Source: Polytrichum commune (Eukaryota > Streptophyta > Polytrichopsida > Polytrichales > Polytrichaceae). Taken from it: 64,000 bases of DNA. Positions 24,186 through 36,825 of this stretch are shown piece after piece. The first letter of the stretch is position 1. The number at the start of each line of letters is the position of its first letter. The notes under the pieces are model-generated. The model saw nothing but the letters and a program-made list of their open reading frames with translations, ran no database searches and had not been told where the DNA came from. The translations under genes were made by a program, and so were the position numbers. Where the stretch lies: assembly GCA_950295325.1 (NCBI GenBank), contig OX485803.1, forward strand, positions 21,886,001-21,950,000. Reading direction: 5' to 3'.

Positions 24186-25416
24186 GTGGTAGCCAGCTAG
24201 ATAACTCGCTCTAAATTGCTACGACCCTGCAATGAAACTGTTCAGGAGGCTCTGATCCAGTGTTTGAGGAGTGGTGATCAAGTAGACTTAGAGAACCTGG
24301 GTCTGGTCATGCTTCTATATGTAGGTTTTCAGAAGAGCGGCCAGAACTCAGTGTGTGTGATCGCCCATTGATTGCTACTGTCCCAGTGCTCCTGACTGAT
24401 AGGTGCGCATCTAGTACCCTGGCACAGCTGCACGTCGACCCAATATTAGAATATTAGCTTCAACTATTCTGAATCTGTATAAGAAAGCCTGTCACTCAAT
24501 TTGGTGCAAGGCTGCACCATCCTTCACAATCTCGTGGCTTTGTGCAGCAGGGGGGCACGTCAGCCGTGTGAATCGCATTTGGCACACTTCTGGTGCGGCC
24601 TGTCGTGCCCGATCTGGAAGAGGATGTCGATGGAGGACTGCTTGAATGGTTAAGTAGTCTGCTTAAACAATGTCAATGGCACGTTGTACACCAAACGCAG
24701 AAGGATCAGGGTTGCTCAATCGGGTAACGTTATTCTAGAGAGGAGTATTCAATCATTATATGTCCCACACACGTTCTCTCTATGTCAGCTCCAGGAAATG
24801 AAATGAAATACAACTGATTCTAAAGTCCGGGAAGTCGAAAGGGCTCATGGGACTGAAAATTACAGAAGCATATGACAGGATGCTTTCAAACCAGCTAATC
24901 CTTGAGAGTGGCAGAGGGCTGTAGCCTCCGTGAGATAGAGGCTCCTGTCAACTTGATGGTCTAGTTGAATGAAAGACTAATTCAAAAAATGTGTGTCTCA
25001 TGATCAAAACTAATATCTTGCAATACACAAGGCTTTACATAAAAATAGTTGAAGCTAAGATGTTATTGGTCAAAGATTATGAGGTACTACAGTTATTTGT
25101 GAAGTAAAAGGAGATAAAACCATGGGTTGAGTCCCAAACCTTGAGTTTACGCTAGAAGAAGACCTGTCCAAATCAACCTTGCTAGGGTTGCAGGAATCTC
25201 AGTGGAATCGGTCACCGGTATCCGGTGGTAGCAATCAGTTGGTGCAGTCTTGATGGCCTAGTCAAAAGCCAGTTGGTGTTCCCAATATCGTTGTTTCAGA
25301 CCCAATGGGTATTATATGGGTTACAATCAAATTTGTTAGGGTGAGGCATACCCTTCGCCCATTTTACCAAGTGGGTGGCATGGGTTGGGTTGTTCGGTTG
25401 GTATGGAGTGCCCTCT

Positions 25417-25650
25417 GGTTTGTGTTGGGTACCCTTTGGTTTGCTCGGGTTGTAGTCGGTACAACAACGGTTAGTATGGGGTGTCGTTGGGTTTGAATGG
25501 GTTGCCATTCTGGTTGTATGGGGTGTGCACTGGTTTGTGTTGGGTACCCTCCAGTTTGCTCGGGTTGTAGTCCGCTTTGCATGGGGTGCAACAACAGTTA
25601 GTATATATGGGGTGTCGTTGGGTTTTAATGGGTTGCCATTCTGGTTGTAT
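25417..25650. repeat. 115-bp tandem duplication in CACTA subterminal region
   Basis: Two imperfect units start at 25417 and 25532 with ggtttgtgttgggtaccct and continue through tttgctcgggttgtagtc, ggggtgtcgttgggtt and gggttgccattctggttgta. The second unit carries a small insertion. Confidence 0.75.
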
Positions 25651-26785
25651 TGGATGTCCTTTGATTTGTATTGGATGCCTTGGGGTTGCTATTGGGTGAC
25701 GTTCGCTTCATGTTTGGGTATGGGAATGATGCACTTTGCAGTGTATTGCCTATTGGGTGCATTTTGGTGTTTATTGGGTGAAGTTTTATGTGCCACAACT
25801 GGTCTTGACCAAATAACCGGAATAACCTAGGGAGGATAATATTAATGGGGCAGTCATGAACTCCTGGGATATTTGAGTCCAACATTTCAGGTATTTCCTC
25901 ATATACCTGCAATTCAAAACCTCAAATATCAACAACATTGAGCTCTCAAAACTCCCAATTCACATGAACAACCACAGCTCATATGTGAGGTACAAAAAAA
26001 ATACTTCTCTGCGCTCTTACCTTCTCTGAATAAATTGTCAAATCAAAGACTTTAATCTTCTATCACAGACAAAGTTAGATTTGTAGTAGAGCAATAAGAC
26101 ACTAAACTACGTTCACAATGATTGAAGGGTTGAAAATCACTATCATACATGCCTCATCAGTTCAATTTTGGATAGCAGCACCACTAAAACTATGCTAAGT
26201 ACTATTTTTTAGCAGAAACTTGCTAGAAACGAGAAAGACCTGTTTCAAAGAAAAGTAATTGAAATACAGTTGACAAGATATCAAAATCCATAAGTTTAAT
26301 ATTCCAAATCATGTATATGAATCAGTGAGGATTTGATAAGGATTACATGACCTATGGGGGAATATGAAAAGAAAAGAAAATTCCTAAACAGAACGATGAC
26401 TAGATATGAATCAAATTTGATTTTGAGAGAATTATGAATGCACATGCCAGTATCAAACCTTGAAAAGAGCGCCGAGGACACCCTCCATATGGTTGTATTC
26501 ATTGCTATCTAGGCACTGGACTAGTGCATGGAGGATTCCTGACCAAGCCTGAAAACCACCTTGTTGCACCACCACACTCACTATTGTACCAACAGTTGTT
26601 CGCATGCCATGATTTGAGGCCCCAAGACATGGCAAGACTTATGCCTCAATGTACTGTAGATGAGAAGGTTGAATTAAGTGATAATTGCTCTTCACATTAT
26701 TCTTTAACAACAATCATGTTGCTTGTTGAATGTTAACAACATCACCATGTAATGGACAAGACAATGCCAGACTCTCTTGCACGAA

Positions 26786-27283
26786 CCTGTAATGACTCTG
26801 TAAGCTAAACAACTTGTTAAACACACTCCTCAAAATCTCACCTTTGTGGTGGAGAAAGATTCAAAATTTTAGAATATGAAAACCTTACGATGTCCAATGG
26901 CCAAGATTCCCCAAAATGAAAATTCCTTAAGTCAGCACCATCGACATGCATAGGAAGGTCCTGGAGATTCTAACTGACTCTCACCATGATTCCTAAATCT
27001 GAGCATCTAGAATGATTTCTCACTGATAATCATCAACAGTCAAATACATCAAGCATGTCAGTCCAGCTATGAAGTCAACCTATACAATAGATTTCGACCT
27101 GAGGGTTTATGAGCAGCACATGACAATTCAAAATCACAATAAAGCCCTCACTGCAAACAAGTCCTGGGCCACTGGACATCATAAGGTTTTCATATTCTAA
27201 AATTTTGATTCTTTCTCCACCACAAAGGTGAGATTTTGAGGAGTAGATTTAACAAGTTGTTTAGCTTACAGAGTCATTACAGG
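26786..27283. repeat. Inverted repeat with ~118-bp arms inside the CACTA element
   Basis: The arm 26786-26903 (cctgtaatgactctgtaagc...) is the near-perfect reverse complement of 27166-27283 (...gcttacagagtcattacagg), with a spacer of about 262 bp. A transcript would fold into a long hairpin. The termini lack an obvious target duplication. It may be a nested foldback element. Confidence 0.8.
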
Positions 27284-29186
27284 TGGAATAGAAGTGGAAT
27301 GTGTTCACACGATGTCATATGAGCTCCACAAACACTAGCATGCTCTTGGCAAGAAATTAGGGTTTCAACCATGCCAACATGTATCCAATAGATTATTCAA
27401 GCAGTGCATTGCTTTCAGATTGATGACAAAGAGTTGTGAACACAGTTGAACACTGGGTAGATGCAATTGAGGACCTGTCAAAACTCCACATAAACATGAT
27501 GGAAACTTGGCTGAAATCATCATGTATGTTGCACTGTTTTCAACTAACCCAAACCTAAAGTGGCCATTGATTTTTTTTGTTTTTTTTTTTGTTTTCCTAT
27601 TGGCTTCAAGGGAAGATTTATGTGAGGTAAACGAGTAGAACCTCAGCGTGACACAAAATGAAGGCCATGTAATTGTTGAAATCCGGCAGTTGGTTGTACC
27701 ATTGGTGCTCTTGCTAGATGCGAGATTGATCCACAATAGGTAACCGATATTGCTCTAGCAAGTTGCAATTATTCTTTCAACCCTTCTTGTTGCGGCTGCC
27801 ACACGGCCGTCGCCATGCCACCGCCTCATAATCCACCTTTCGCAAAGAACAACAAACCCTAAAACACCATGTGACCACTATCATCAATATCAATACCCCA
27901 ACCAGCCTCTAAAATCCTATCACCAACACCAACAACTTGAACTCTACAATCACCCTCAGCTATTACACCAACCAAAAACTTTGATGATTCTCCAACCGTA
28001 GTGGCAGAACTCCAATGGCAAACTCCAATGGCCTCTGGATATTGGAATTGATCTCATTGATTACGTAACCTCGTGACCTCGTTCAAAATCTGCTCGGTTG
28101 GCCTCATCAAGGTCAAGCGACTTGTTGTTCGACCGGCGGACTAGTAATCCGTCGGCATTCACAAGAGTATGTTCTCAAAAGTTGGACCAGGGGAGGAGGA
28201 TGCGATGGCGGTAGTAGCTAGGGCTTGGGAGATGACCACACAAGGAAGGGACACGTGTGCAGGTTCCTCTCTCCTTCCTCTTCCACCCTTTGCCACTTTG
28301 AGGAGAGATGACATCCACCGAAGGAAAGGTCAACATAATCCTGAATAACATACATGTTGAGGGTGACAACCATATCTTCATACGGTGGACGTCAACCCAC
28401 ATAGGGAAACCACCAAGACCGGTACAACATGCAACCATGAAAATGCAACCAATAGGTCACCCTCCACCCAATAAGTGCACCGAACAACCAAAACGGCAAT
28501 CGAAGTGCAACTGAAATGGTGGTGTCTAGCCGGAACGGGTGACTTTGCAACCGAATCAACCAAAATCCAAGTCCCACCCGAAATAGGTTTCAATCACAAT
28601 CATTCCAACATAAAAGGCAGTCAAAACGGCAGTGGACATGGCTACTACCAGCACCGTGGCACAAGGTTGACATGGACAAGTTTTCTTCTAGTGTTAACTA
28701 TGAGAATTAACACAAAGCCACCCAAGTTTTCTTAATGCTTAAGAAACCGTACTCAAAGAGTGGTGTTGGACTATTGAAAACCAACCTTTTAGCTTGTCCT
28801 ACTATGATGGGTGGGCCAATCTATCCTTGCATAGGTCAATTTGGGATTTAGGATGGGGGTCCCATGCGAAAACCCTATTTAAGATCCTACAATTCTCTCA
28901 AAGTTTGAGAGGTGGGAAGAGGAGGTCCCAAAATTTTGCACCCAACTTTCAAAATAAGCTCCAATGTACGATGAGCTAAGGAGCTCTTAATAGAAACTTT
29001 TCTCAAAGAAAGATCAAACCCACGGTTTGATCTCTCTTTGAGGAACTTTACATGTATGGGTCCATTCACGATTGGGGTACCAAGAAGGAATCTCTAATGG
29101 ATAAAGGTTTAAACAAATAACTTTACATAATTGGTGTGCTTAGATTTGTAGTGTGGAGCATATTTTGGATCATACCTACATTTAAT

Positions 29187-29846
29187 CAGGGTTGTCTATT
29201 GTGTCGTGACGGAGGCTAATCTCGGCATAATGTCGTGCCGTCACAACACGTATCCGTCACGATATTATGCCAGATGCTGTCTTTATCTTGATGGACTTGA
29301 ATTTTACCGAATTCTGTGTGTAATTACATTACCCCATTTCGGACACGTAGGATGTAAGATGTCCACGTGTGATGACATGTCAGCAAAGTAGAGGTAAAGT
29401 GGGGAAAAAATTACTAGCCCCCGTCCGCCCCCCCCCCGTCCGCACCCCCCGTCCGCACCCCCTTCCTCCCCGTCCGCCTTTCTTCTTCTTTATTTTATTT
29501 ATTTTATTTTTTTAACTTACTTACCCGCCGCCCCCCCCCCCCCCCCCCCCCCCCCCGGTCCGCCCCCGCTCCCTCCCCGTCCGCCCCACACACTCCTTAG
29601 TCATATTTTACTACTTTGATTTTAACAGAATGATAATTGAATGGCAAAATGGTTTACCTGGCGCTAGGCATATCCACGTCCACGTCGGCCTTTTCTGCCA
29701 CATAGGACGCCACCTTGGCAAGAAGGTAAGTATTTTACCCACCCTACTAGCTTCCCCCTAGGTTGACCCTACGTGGACCCTATTGTGTCGTGACGGAGGG
29801 GTCCGTCACGACACGACACGTCATGACGTCGGGATAGACAACCCTG
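29187..29846 (-). mobile_element. Non-autonomous hAT element, giant-hAT family
   Basis: Starts CAGGGTTGTCTATTGTGTCG and ends ATAGACAACCCTG. The 8-bp duplication catttaat flanks both ends. It is 660 bp with a C-rich centre containing long C runs. The end regions match the giant element, reversed. The splice-bounded cassette is at 29629-29725. Duplicated with block C at 63016-63672. Confidence 0.95.
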
Positions 29847-32591
29847 CATTTAATATTCCATAATCATTAGAGGGACAAAGTTAATTAACAAGGATTAGGG
29901 TTATTAAAGATATCATTTTAAATCTTGTAGTGTTATCTATGGTTGATGTCATAACTGTTGACATTAGAATTAAGGAATGAAAATGACAAAAAAAATAATT
30001 GAAATGATCCCAATTTTTTTCCTGACACTTAATATCATTTAATTCTGTATCAATTATATTATTATTCAATTGTATAGCTTTACGTATGATACCAAACATA
30101 GTGCAACATTACACAATGACATGGCGCATAATTTGTAGATTATAAGATAGGTATAATGGAAACCAAAGTATGGACAAGGGAGCTTGTCCAACAGAAAGTC
30201 CACATTAATTTCAAATTATTAATGTGTAAAAATAGATAGACATGCTCAAATCAAAACATTAGTACGTATTATGGAAGGTCTCAATGTGCACTACATCACT
30301 CCGCTCTAAATTTTGCAAGATTGTTCATTGATAACAATGTACAAGGATAATACAACTGAATTTTTTGTTTCAAATTATTTTACAATTGTTGGCTCCCAAG
30401 AAACATATTCATGCCAAGATTTAAGTAAGTGCACTGGAACGCATGGTGTTATGAGATAACACTAATAATGAACTTGTTGATCATTAGTACAATGTAGCAT
30501 ACGCCTCAAAATAAGGTAAGTGACACTTTTATGCACGTGACACTACATACAATAAATGGTTTAGTACAGTTCGTTATTCTCAAGAAAGAAAATGATTGTC
30601 TATTCTTGGTGAATACCCCTTAGAGCTTATTATGAGCTGAAGAGGATGTAACATCCAAAAATGGCCAACCCTCTAATGTCATGATGTACACCTAGTTTCT
30701 CTAACTTGTGTTGCATCGTGAATGAAATTCTGGTGACTGCCTTGAAGTTTTTTAACAAACATCAGAGCAATATAACTCTATTAGCACTGAGGTTCTTGAC
30801 GAAGTAGAAACACTTCGAGTTTGAAAGTTTAAAAGTGTACTGAGGTTCTCGACAAAGTAGAAACACTTGGAGTTCTTGCAGTTCCAACATTTTGAAAAAC
30901 TGAAGTAAAATTTGAAAGTTAAGGTAGATGGGTTATAAGTGGTTCGTTTTCTTAATCGGACCCCTATACCTTATTGGTATTGGGTTTGGTTCAGAAGATC
31001 AAAAAGCAAACATCATAATGATAAGTGTTTAAAAGTGACTGAACTACGTTTTCAAATTATAATAATTATTGTACACTCAATAGTGAACACAATTGGGAGG
31101 ACCTACTTCATGTATCCAGTTAAGAAGTCAACAAACATGCACTTCCGATATCCATAACTAAATCGAGGGAGGTCCAGTTTAAGATGCAGTTTTTGCATAT
31201 GCTTTATCATAGATTTGCTAATGCAGTACGAGTTTTGTTTTAGAGTTCTAATCAGGAGGACCTGGGATACATGAAGACCACCAAATAACACTCACATACC
31301 TTAAGTAAACTTGAAGTCACAACCAACCAAAAGGTTGGCTATTTATGGCCCACTCCTTGTCTAGCATCTATGCTCACAAAGAGGAATGACTAGCTGCAGG
31401 GTTTTGGAGATTTTTGAGCTCAACCAGCTAAAATCCGCCCCTTCACAACTTCTACAGGTTTCTTCAGGATTTGACCGGTTGCAAACAGGATTTGACTTGT
31501 TGCCATTAATTTGGACCGGCCAATATCCTTTTTCTTTTTCTTTTTCAAGTGCTAGCTAATTTCCTCTTCATTGTAATGACAACCGGCCAAAAACTTGGGC
31601 ATTCATAAGTAAGCTGGTTTTCCAATGTAGCAAAATTATATACAAACAACATACACCATTCAACAACAACGTCCAAAGAACATATCAACATACAACAATA
31701 ACATGTAATGATATCAACATCCAACAATGATGATCAACAATTCATTACATACAAGAAACAACAACAATGTTCAACAATTTATTCATAGCTGGAGTTGAAC
31801 CTAAAATAACCCATCAACCGGTTGATGGCTATGGATTTACTCTTCTATCATACCTAGGTCTTAAAACCTCATATTAGATTTGAGGCCACAACATGATAAA
31901 AGAGTAACCCAACATACCATACTATATACAAAAATGAAAGTCATCAACTATTGGAGTGAAAATCAACAGTATCGTCTTCACCTTCAAGAGGAAAACGCCC
32001 TGAAAGGTATCTCTGTGGATGTGAAAACAACCCATCTAAACTTTGTAGAGTTCCTCCATAAAGCTATGGCTTTCATTAGTACGTTATCAAGATCACCACG
32101 AAGATCTTCCATAGACACACTCATAATACATTCTAAACACTAGCCGTCAACAATGAAATGCAATAATGAGGCAAAAGCTTTGTGTGTCCGCCATTCACCA
32201 AATTGCTACAAGCCTATAACGAACACATAACCTAAACCCTAGAACTAGGTGATATCCGGCCCTAGATGAATCAAACTGGATGAAATTTGCCTATTTCATA
32301 ATTCATCTGGGTAAAAATCCTCCTCCTCAAAATGGTTGCCGGTTGAAATCTGTTTTTTTATTTTAAAAAACACCGGTTTCACATCCTCCACTTTCCCAAT
32401 ACAACCGGATTTTTCACAAAACCAACTAGCCACCATTACACTTAGTCCATTGACCAACTGAAAGACCTGGTTGTAAATAAAATTTGGCTTCCTTGGATTC
32501 CTCTTCCTCGTGCCACTACATTCATGCCCCTGACATCGCCCTAAATTAAGGCCATGTACACTTTGACACAAGCTCGCAAGAGGTTGCGGTC
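29847..32591. other. No recognisable gene (2.7 kb)
   Basis: AT-rich sequence. The first 328 bp are shared with block C. Short frames such as 31880-32143 and 32296-32571 carry no known motif. Confidence 0.45.
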
Positions 32592-32615
32592 CAGTGATGG
32601 GGGAGATTTTTGGGC

Positions 32616-33025
32616 CACGGGTAGATCACTCCATTGTCAAGTTGAATACCACGTGCGACCAAAAAAAATCTTCTTTTGGTAAGTTGCACCACCAAAATGG
32701 GTCAAAATTTTATCAAATTTTTTTCATGAGTAGATATACACAGTACCTATGACATAGTCAAAAGTGGTAACTAAATTTGATGATTTGTTTTTTTCATAAA
32801 ACATACCATTTCTAACTAGAATGACACAGAATTGAACTAAAACAATTACTAAAAAAAACAAAGATGACTAAAAATTTCAAAAAAGTATACAAAAGATACT
32901 ATCAATGGTTATGTATATGTAGAAAAAATATCATAAATTTTAAAATTATATATGGCATGTAATATAGGGGTAGCAAACTTTGTCCGCACGTGGTGTCAAC
33001 TTGACAATGAAGTGACCTCCCCGTG
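32616..33025. mobile_element. 410-bp hAT-type MITE
   Basis: Termini of about 44 bp are inverted: the left starts CACGGGTAGATCACTCCATT and the right complement starts CACGGGGAGGTCACTTCATT, both continuing through GTCAAGTTGA and CCACGTGCG. The 8-bp ttttgggc is duplicated (32608-32615 and 33026-33033). The right foldback arm has a single copy at the equivalent site. No coding capacity. Confidence 0.9.
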
Positions 33026-33354
33026 TTTTGGGCACAATTGGTTGAGATCCTAGTGTTTGCAAGTCCAACCGGTTAGATGTTCACATCCTCCGGTTTTTCC
33101 TTTATTATGTTGGGGTATATTCTACACATTCCTCTAAGGGGCGGTTTATACTATGGACCATGAAGTCGTCCCACGTAAGAGGCCTATTTTGCGTGGGACG
33201 ACTTCCATGGTCCGAGTTACTAAAATATTAGTTTTCATGGTTCATGGGCCCTTCACTAGGTGTCAACCGAATGTGGACCATGAAGAATGACCATGAACCA
33301 AAAAGTGGAGATGATGATTTTTTTAATACATGCCCAAAAAGCAGGGTTGTCTAT

Positions 33355-33440
33355 CGCGACGTCATGACGGTGTCGTGCCGTCATGTCGTGTCGTGTCGTG
33401 ACGGACCCCTCCGTCACGACACAATAGGGTCCACGTGGGG
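33355..33440. promoter_or_regulatory. Subterminal GTCGTGACGG / CCGTCACGAC motifs, candidate transposase-binding sites
   Basis: Several direct and inverted copies of TGTCGTGACGG-like motifs lie within about 100 bp of the left TIR, and again at 49080-49146 beside the right TIR. They are also in the ends of all short family members (for example 640-720, 20215-20280 and 29790-29830). Clustered subterminal motifs are where hAT transposases commonly bind, but binding here is inference. Confidence 0.5.
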
Positions 33441-33481
33441 TCAACATAGGGTGAATGGACTAGGGTGGGTAAAATACTTAC

Positions 33482-33579
33482 CTTCTTGCCAAGGTGGCGT
33501 CCTATGTGGCAGAAAACGCCGACGTGGATGTGCATATTTCCCTTGCCAAGTAAACCATTTTGCCATTGTGTTTATCATT
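33482..33579 (-). other. Splice-bounded cassette at left end of giant hAT
   Basis: On the minus strand a 98-nt segment lies between an acceptor (GATTTTAACAG) and a donor (AAG|GTAAGTATTTT) that reads toward the left TIR and into flanking DNA. It is the same cassette as at 498-595. Confidence 0.45.
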
Positions 33580-33607
33580 CTGTTAAAATCAAAGTAGAAA
33601 AATATGA

Positions 33608-33705
33608 CTAAGGAGGGTGTGGGGCGGACGGGGGCGGACGGGGGAGGGGGGTTGGGAACGGGGGGGAACGCTGGAGCGGACGGGGGAACGCGGAGGGGAG
33701 CGGGG
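33608..33705. repeat. G-rich minisatellite, left end of giant hAT
   Basis: Imperfect units of GCGGACGGGGG and GGGAACG lie on the plus strand. It is the short counterpart of the three internal arrays. Frames through it are artefacts. Confidence 0.75.
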
Positions 33706-33875
33706 GGGAGGGGAACAACGTGCAATTGCGGCCATATATTTTCTGGCAGTAGAAATAATATTGCATATTCATGTAGAAGACTTCATTACCTATTCATGGA
33801 TACCAAGAACTCATTTTTTCAACTTCATATGAATTTTTGAGAGCCAAAAAACCGAGACTATGTCCAAACTTTCAA
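33706..33875. repeat. Dispersed ~150-bp module, copy 1 of 3
   Basis: Starts with ggggaacaacgtgcaattgcggcc and includes agaaataatattgcatattcatgtag and ggataccaagaactcatttttt, ending near aaaccgagactatgtcc. Related copies at 37104-37275 and 40435-40575 lie next to the other G-rich arrays inside the same transposon, implying internal duplication of an array-plus-module unit. Confidence 0.8.
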
Positions 33876-34611
33876 AAAAAAATGTTTCTGAATTATATAA
33901 ATATAAATATAAGCAATTGTGAAGAGTCCTTGTGAGAGAATACCATTCATAAAATTGCACACCCAATCAAAACTTTATTCAATATCAAGTTTACAAATCA
34001 CGAGTGAATATGAATCAATGTAACTGGATGTGTAGTTTTTATCATCCATATTATGGTTGTATTTCATCCGTTAACGTTTATAGAGTCAGATTTACAAAGA
34101 AGGAAGTATCATTTTGTTAACATTTAACACGTTTAACATTTATAGTGTGCAATATGTGGGGAGTAGAAGAAAGTTAACATTTAGAGATGTTGAGGATCAC
34201 GTGTACAACCGATATAACTATTACAATATTGTGCTCAACTTTAGTTAACTAGATATAACTATAGTTGACTACATTTTGTGGCATACCAAAATTAGAATAA
34301 ATATAGGTAACTGCATTTTGGCAAGACATATCACAAACAACTATAGGTAACTTGAACTTAGCACATGGATGTGATAACAACGATGTGAAAGAACGATGTG
34401 GCCTCACGAGAGGCGAGAACCTTGGTTAGCCTCCCATAGACTTCTTCTCGATTATGGAGCAAAAGCCTCATGGAGTATGAACATTGCACTAAGATCCATA
34501 AACCTCATACAATATACAAGTTTTGTATGAAAAAATGATGGCTTTATTTACATCTCCAACGGTTACAAAATTGGTATGATTCAAAATTGCTGCAAAAAAA
34601 ATAAAAAAAAT
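33876..34611. other. AT-rich, no recognisable gene
   Basis: Lies between the module repeat and the 3' end of the kinase-like gene. No coding frame or RNA gene recognised. Confidence 0.5.
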
Positions 34612-36528
34612 CTATTTTGCAGTGTCACGGAAGCACATTGTCGGGTTAACCATGTTGTATGGAGGGGACTTCAAAATGTTCACTACGTGTGTGATGGTTG
34701 ACCTTTCCGCTGGATTGGTCTTCGTCAATGAATCCAATGCTAACGCAAACCGCATATTCAAGCCATTTGGATCACTGTTTAGCTGAAACAAGGGGGAAAT
34801 CGCATCCCTGGCATAAATCTTCTTTGCCAAAGCACCCACTGAGAAGGACTCCGAGAGAAACGTGTGTCTATGTTTCCGAGCCATCCTCACCGGAGAGGTG
34901 GATGTTCCACGCTGCCCTCGTACATGGAATAATTCTGGACCAGCACAGTTGTATTTTGCTTTGTGCTTGTTCATCTCATCCACTGAATCTCTTCCATAGT
35001 TGGAGGGTGCGTCTTCACCTCCCCAGGATGTCATGCCCCAATCACACACACCAATGTAAACCGTGTTATCACGGTCTTGTGGGAAATGCAGCATGATATT
35101 GTTGGGATTAAGGTCATTGTGCAACACGTCATGCTTGTGCACTACATCCACAATGCACATTAGAGCCCATGCCAAATAAGCTCAATGCCTTCGATATACA
35201 ATCAACCGTTTCCGTACTTCAAAGTCTGCCCCAGGCATTTGAAGGATTGTGCGCTCGTGGGTTTCCGGAACGCTGAAGTCATAGACCCTCATGTTCTTCA
35301 AGGAGCCTCCATTCCACCACATCGAATAGGATTCGTATGTTTTCATATTGAGGTATTGTAGCTTGATTACCCCAGGATGATCTACTGGACACGCCAATGC
35401 TTCAACTGAACGTTCCTTTCGATTCTTCAAACTATTCGTGGCCTTCATGGTCTTCCCAGCCCACTCTATCCAGCTAGGGATGAATGATGCTCCATGAATT
35501 GCGACTCTCCGCACCACTCCGAAGGTCCCTTGGAAGATTTCCTTATCCAAGGCTTTGATCTCCGCATTCCTAGGCAACCATATGACACCCTACCAGCCCT
35601 GAGTGGCAATGTTGTCTGCCATCTGCCTGTCAATAAAAATGGGAAGGTTGCGGGCGGATGTTCCTTTTGCTGCTATTACGCCTCTTTTCCAATTCTCTAG
35701 CTTCATGTACAGCTTGGACTTCCTGCCACTACTATTTCCCTCGCCAGGATGCAGAGCATCATATGCCATTGTTGGATTGTAGATTGCTTCCCTGGCTTGT
35801 TGTTCAATCCAGGTGTCCCAATCGTTCATGCCCCTAGCTTCTTCAAACTCCGGTCCAGCCGTGGCTTCCGTGAGAATAAGCATCAATTCGTTCCTCACCA
35901 ACTCTAAACCCTTTGTACCATCATTGAGGTATTTTTTTTCCAAATAAACCATGCTGTTATTTCTAAACCACTCCAACAGCACGACCCTACAATGGTTTCG
36001 AGCCTCATCGATCCGCGGGTCGCGTTTGCCTCTATTTTTCATTTTCCTCAATTGCGAACCTGATACCGCGGACCCCTCCTCCGTTCCTTCCGAAACTGCT
36101 GGGCGTTTCTGTCCCCGTCTTTCACCATGCTCCGAACCCTGAGGTACATCACGTGCAGGGCTCTCCGGTCTTGATGTCTGCTGTGTCGGAGATCGTGGTG
36201 GCACGGACTCACCACGAGTGGCTGCATTTATATCTGTGGAACTGCCTGAGCTTGGTCCCCTTCCTGTTCTCCCTCTAAGGCCACTGTTTCCCCGACTCCC
36301 ACGTGTTCCACGGCTTCCACGTGTTTGGTTGCCTCCTGAATGACCAACAACAAAGAACTCTTCGCCAAACCGAAAAGGATCTGGACGTGGGGGACGGGCT
36401 ACAGTACTTCCACTTCCGGCATTGCTTCCCGTACCCTCTCCAGTATACGCAGATGGAGTGCGTTGGAGCCAAGCACGGTGCACCCTCGTATCCTCGTCTT
36501 GGTAAGGAGCAATGTCCTCCCCCTCCAT
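34612..36528 (-). pseudogene. Protein-kinase-like cargo gene with two in-frame stops
   Basis: A single frame of 638 codons runs from ATG 36528 to a stop at 34612. It is broken only by TAG (35590-35592, codon 313) and TGA (35182-35184, codon 449). Residues 1-200 are low complexity (Gly/Ser/Arg/Pro). Residues 200-312 form a charged globular part I do not recognise (RVVLLEWFRNNSMVYLEKK). From about 325 on there is a kinase domain: P-loop GTFGVV (334-339), lysine in AGKTMKA (359), catalytic loop HNDLNPNN (470-477) and DWG (496-498) for DFG. In the HRD motif Arg is replaced by Asn. The catalytic Asp, the loop Asn and the metal-binding Asp are present, so activity is possible if the ORF were intact. 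TTG-initiated extension upstream of 36528 is unlikely. A TATA box lies at 36754-36762. Both stops are one C-to-T change from sense. Confidence 0.8.
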
Positions 36529-36753
36529 CGTGAAAAAAACCGCGTGAATGAGTGAATGTAGAAATGAGTGAGTGAATGTAGAAATCAACAAGTGAATCTG
36601 GAAAAAAAATTGCGAGGGTTCCCCCACAATTTGCCCTGCCCTCCCAAACCCCCTGAGACCCGCGCGGTGCCCCTGTCCTTGGGACGGCAACAAGGTCTCG
36701 GGTCCCTTTGTGGTGGGAGGAGAGGAAAGTGAGGGGAACTAAAGCCCCACGGC

Positions 36754-36762
36754 TTTATATAG
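36754..36762 (-). promoter_or_regulatory. TATA box of kinase-like gene
   Basis: On the minus strand the sequence reads CCTATATAAAG, about 225 bp upstream of the ATG at 36528. A G-rich minisatellite begins about 65 bp further upstream. Confidence 0.6.
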
Positions 36763-36825
36763 GCAAAGCGGTGCACAATCATTATGGGATCCCGGTCGGA
36801 TTTGACATGGGGCACGAAAAGGACG

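Larger units (their letters stand above)
25150..28693. mobile_element. Non-autonomous CACTA (En/Spm-type) element, 3.5 kb
   Basis: The left end starts CGCTAGAAGAAGACCTGTCC. The right end, on the opposite strand, starts CACTAGAAGAAAACTTGTCC. The inverted repeats match at 27 of 32 positions. The trinucleotide tta is duplicated on both sides (25147-25149 and 28694-28696). The paralogue at 7201-7215 lacks the insertion. Subterminal DNA is full of GGGTTG-like motifs on the left and CAACC-like motifs on the right, as expected of CACTA subterminal repeats. I see no transposase, and the frames inside (for example 25525-25830 and 27365-27736) carry no recognisable domain. Confidence 0.88.
19720..30174. 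repeat. Block B of the mosaic duplication
   Basis: The left part (about 19720-22918) is a paralogue of A and C with scattered substitutions. It has a hAT insertion at 20198-20974 and an extra 159 bp at 21733-21891. From 22919 to 24324 it is identical to both A and C. From there to 30174 it is nearly identical to C (to 64000), and I saw only poly-C length changes and two substitutions. Confidence 0.92.
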
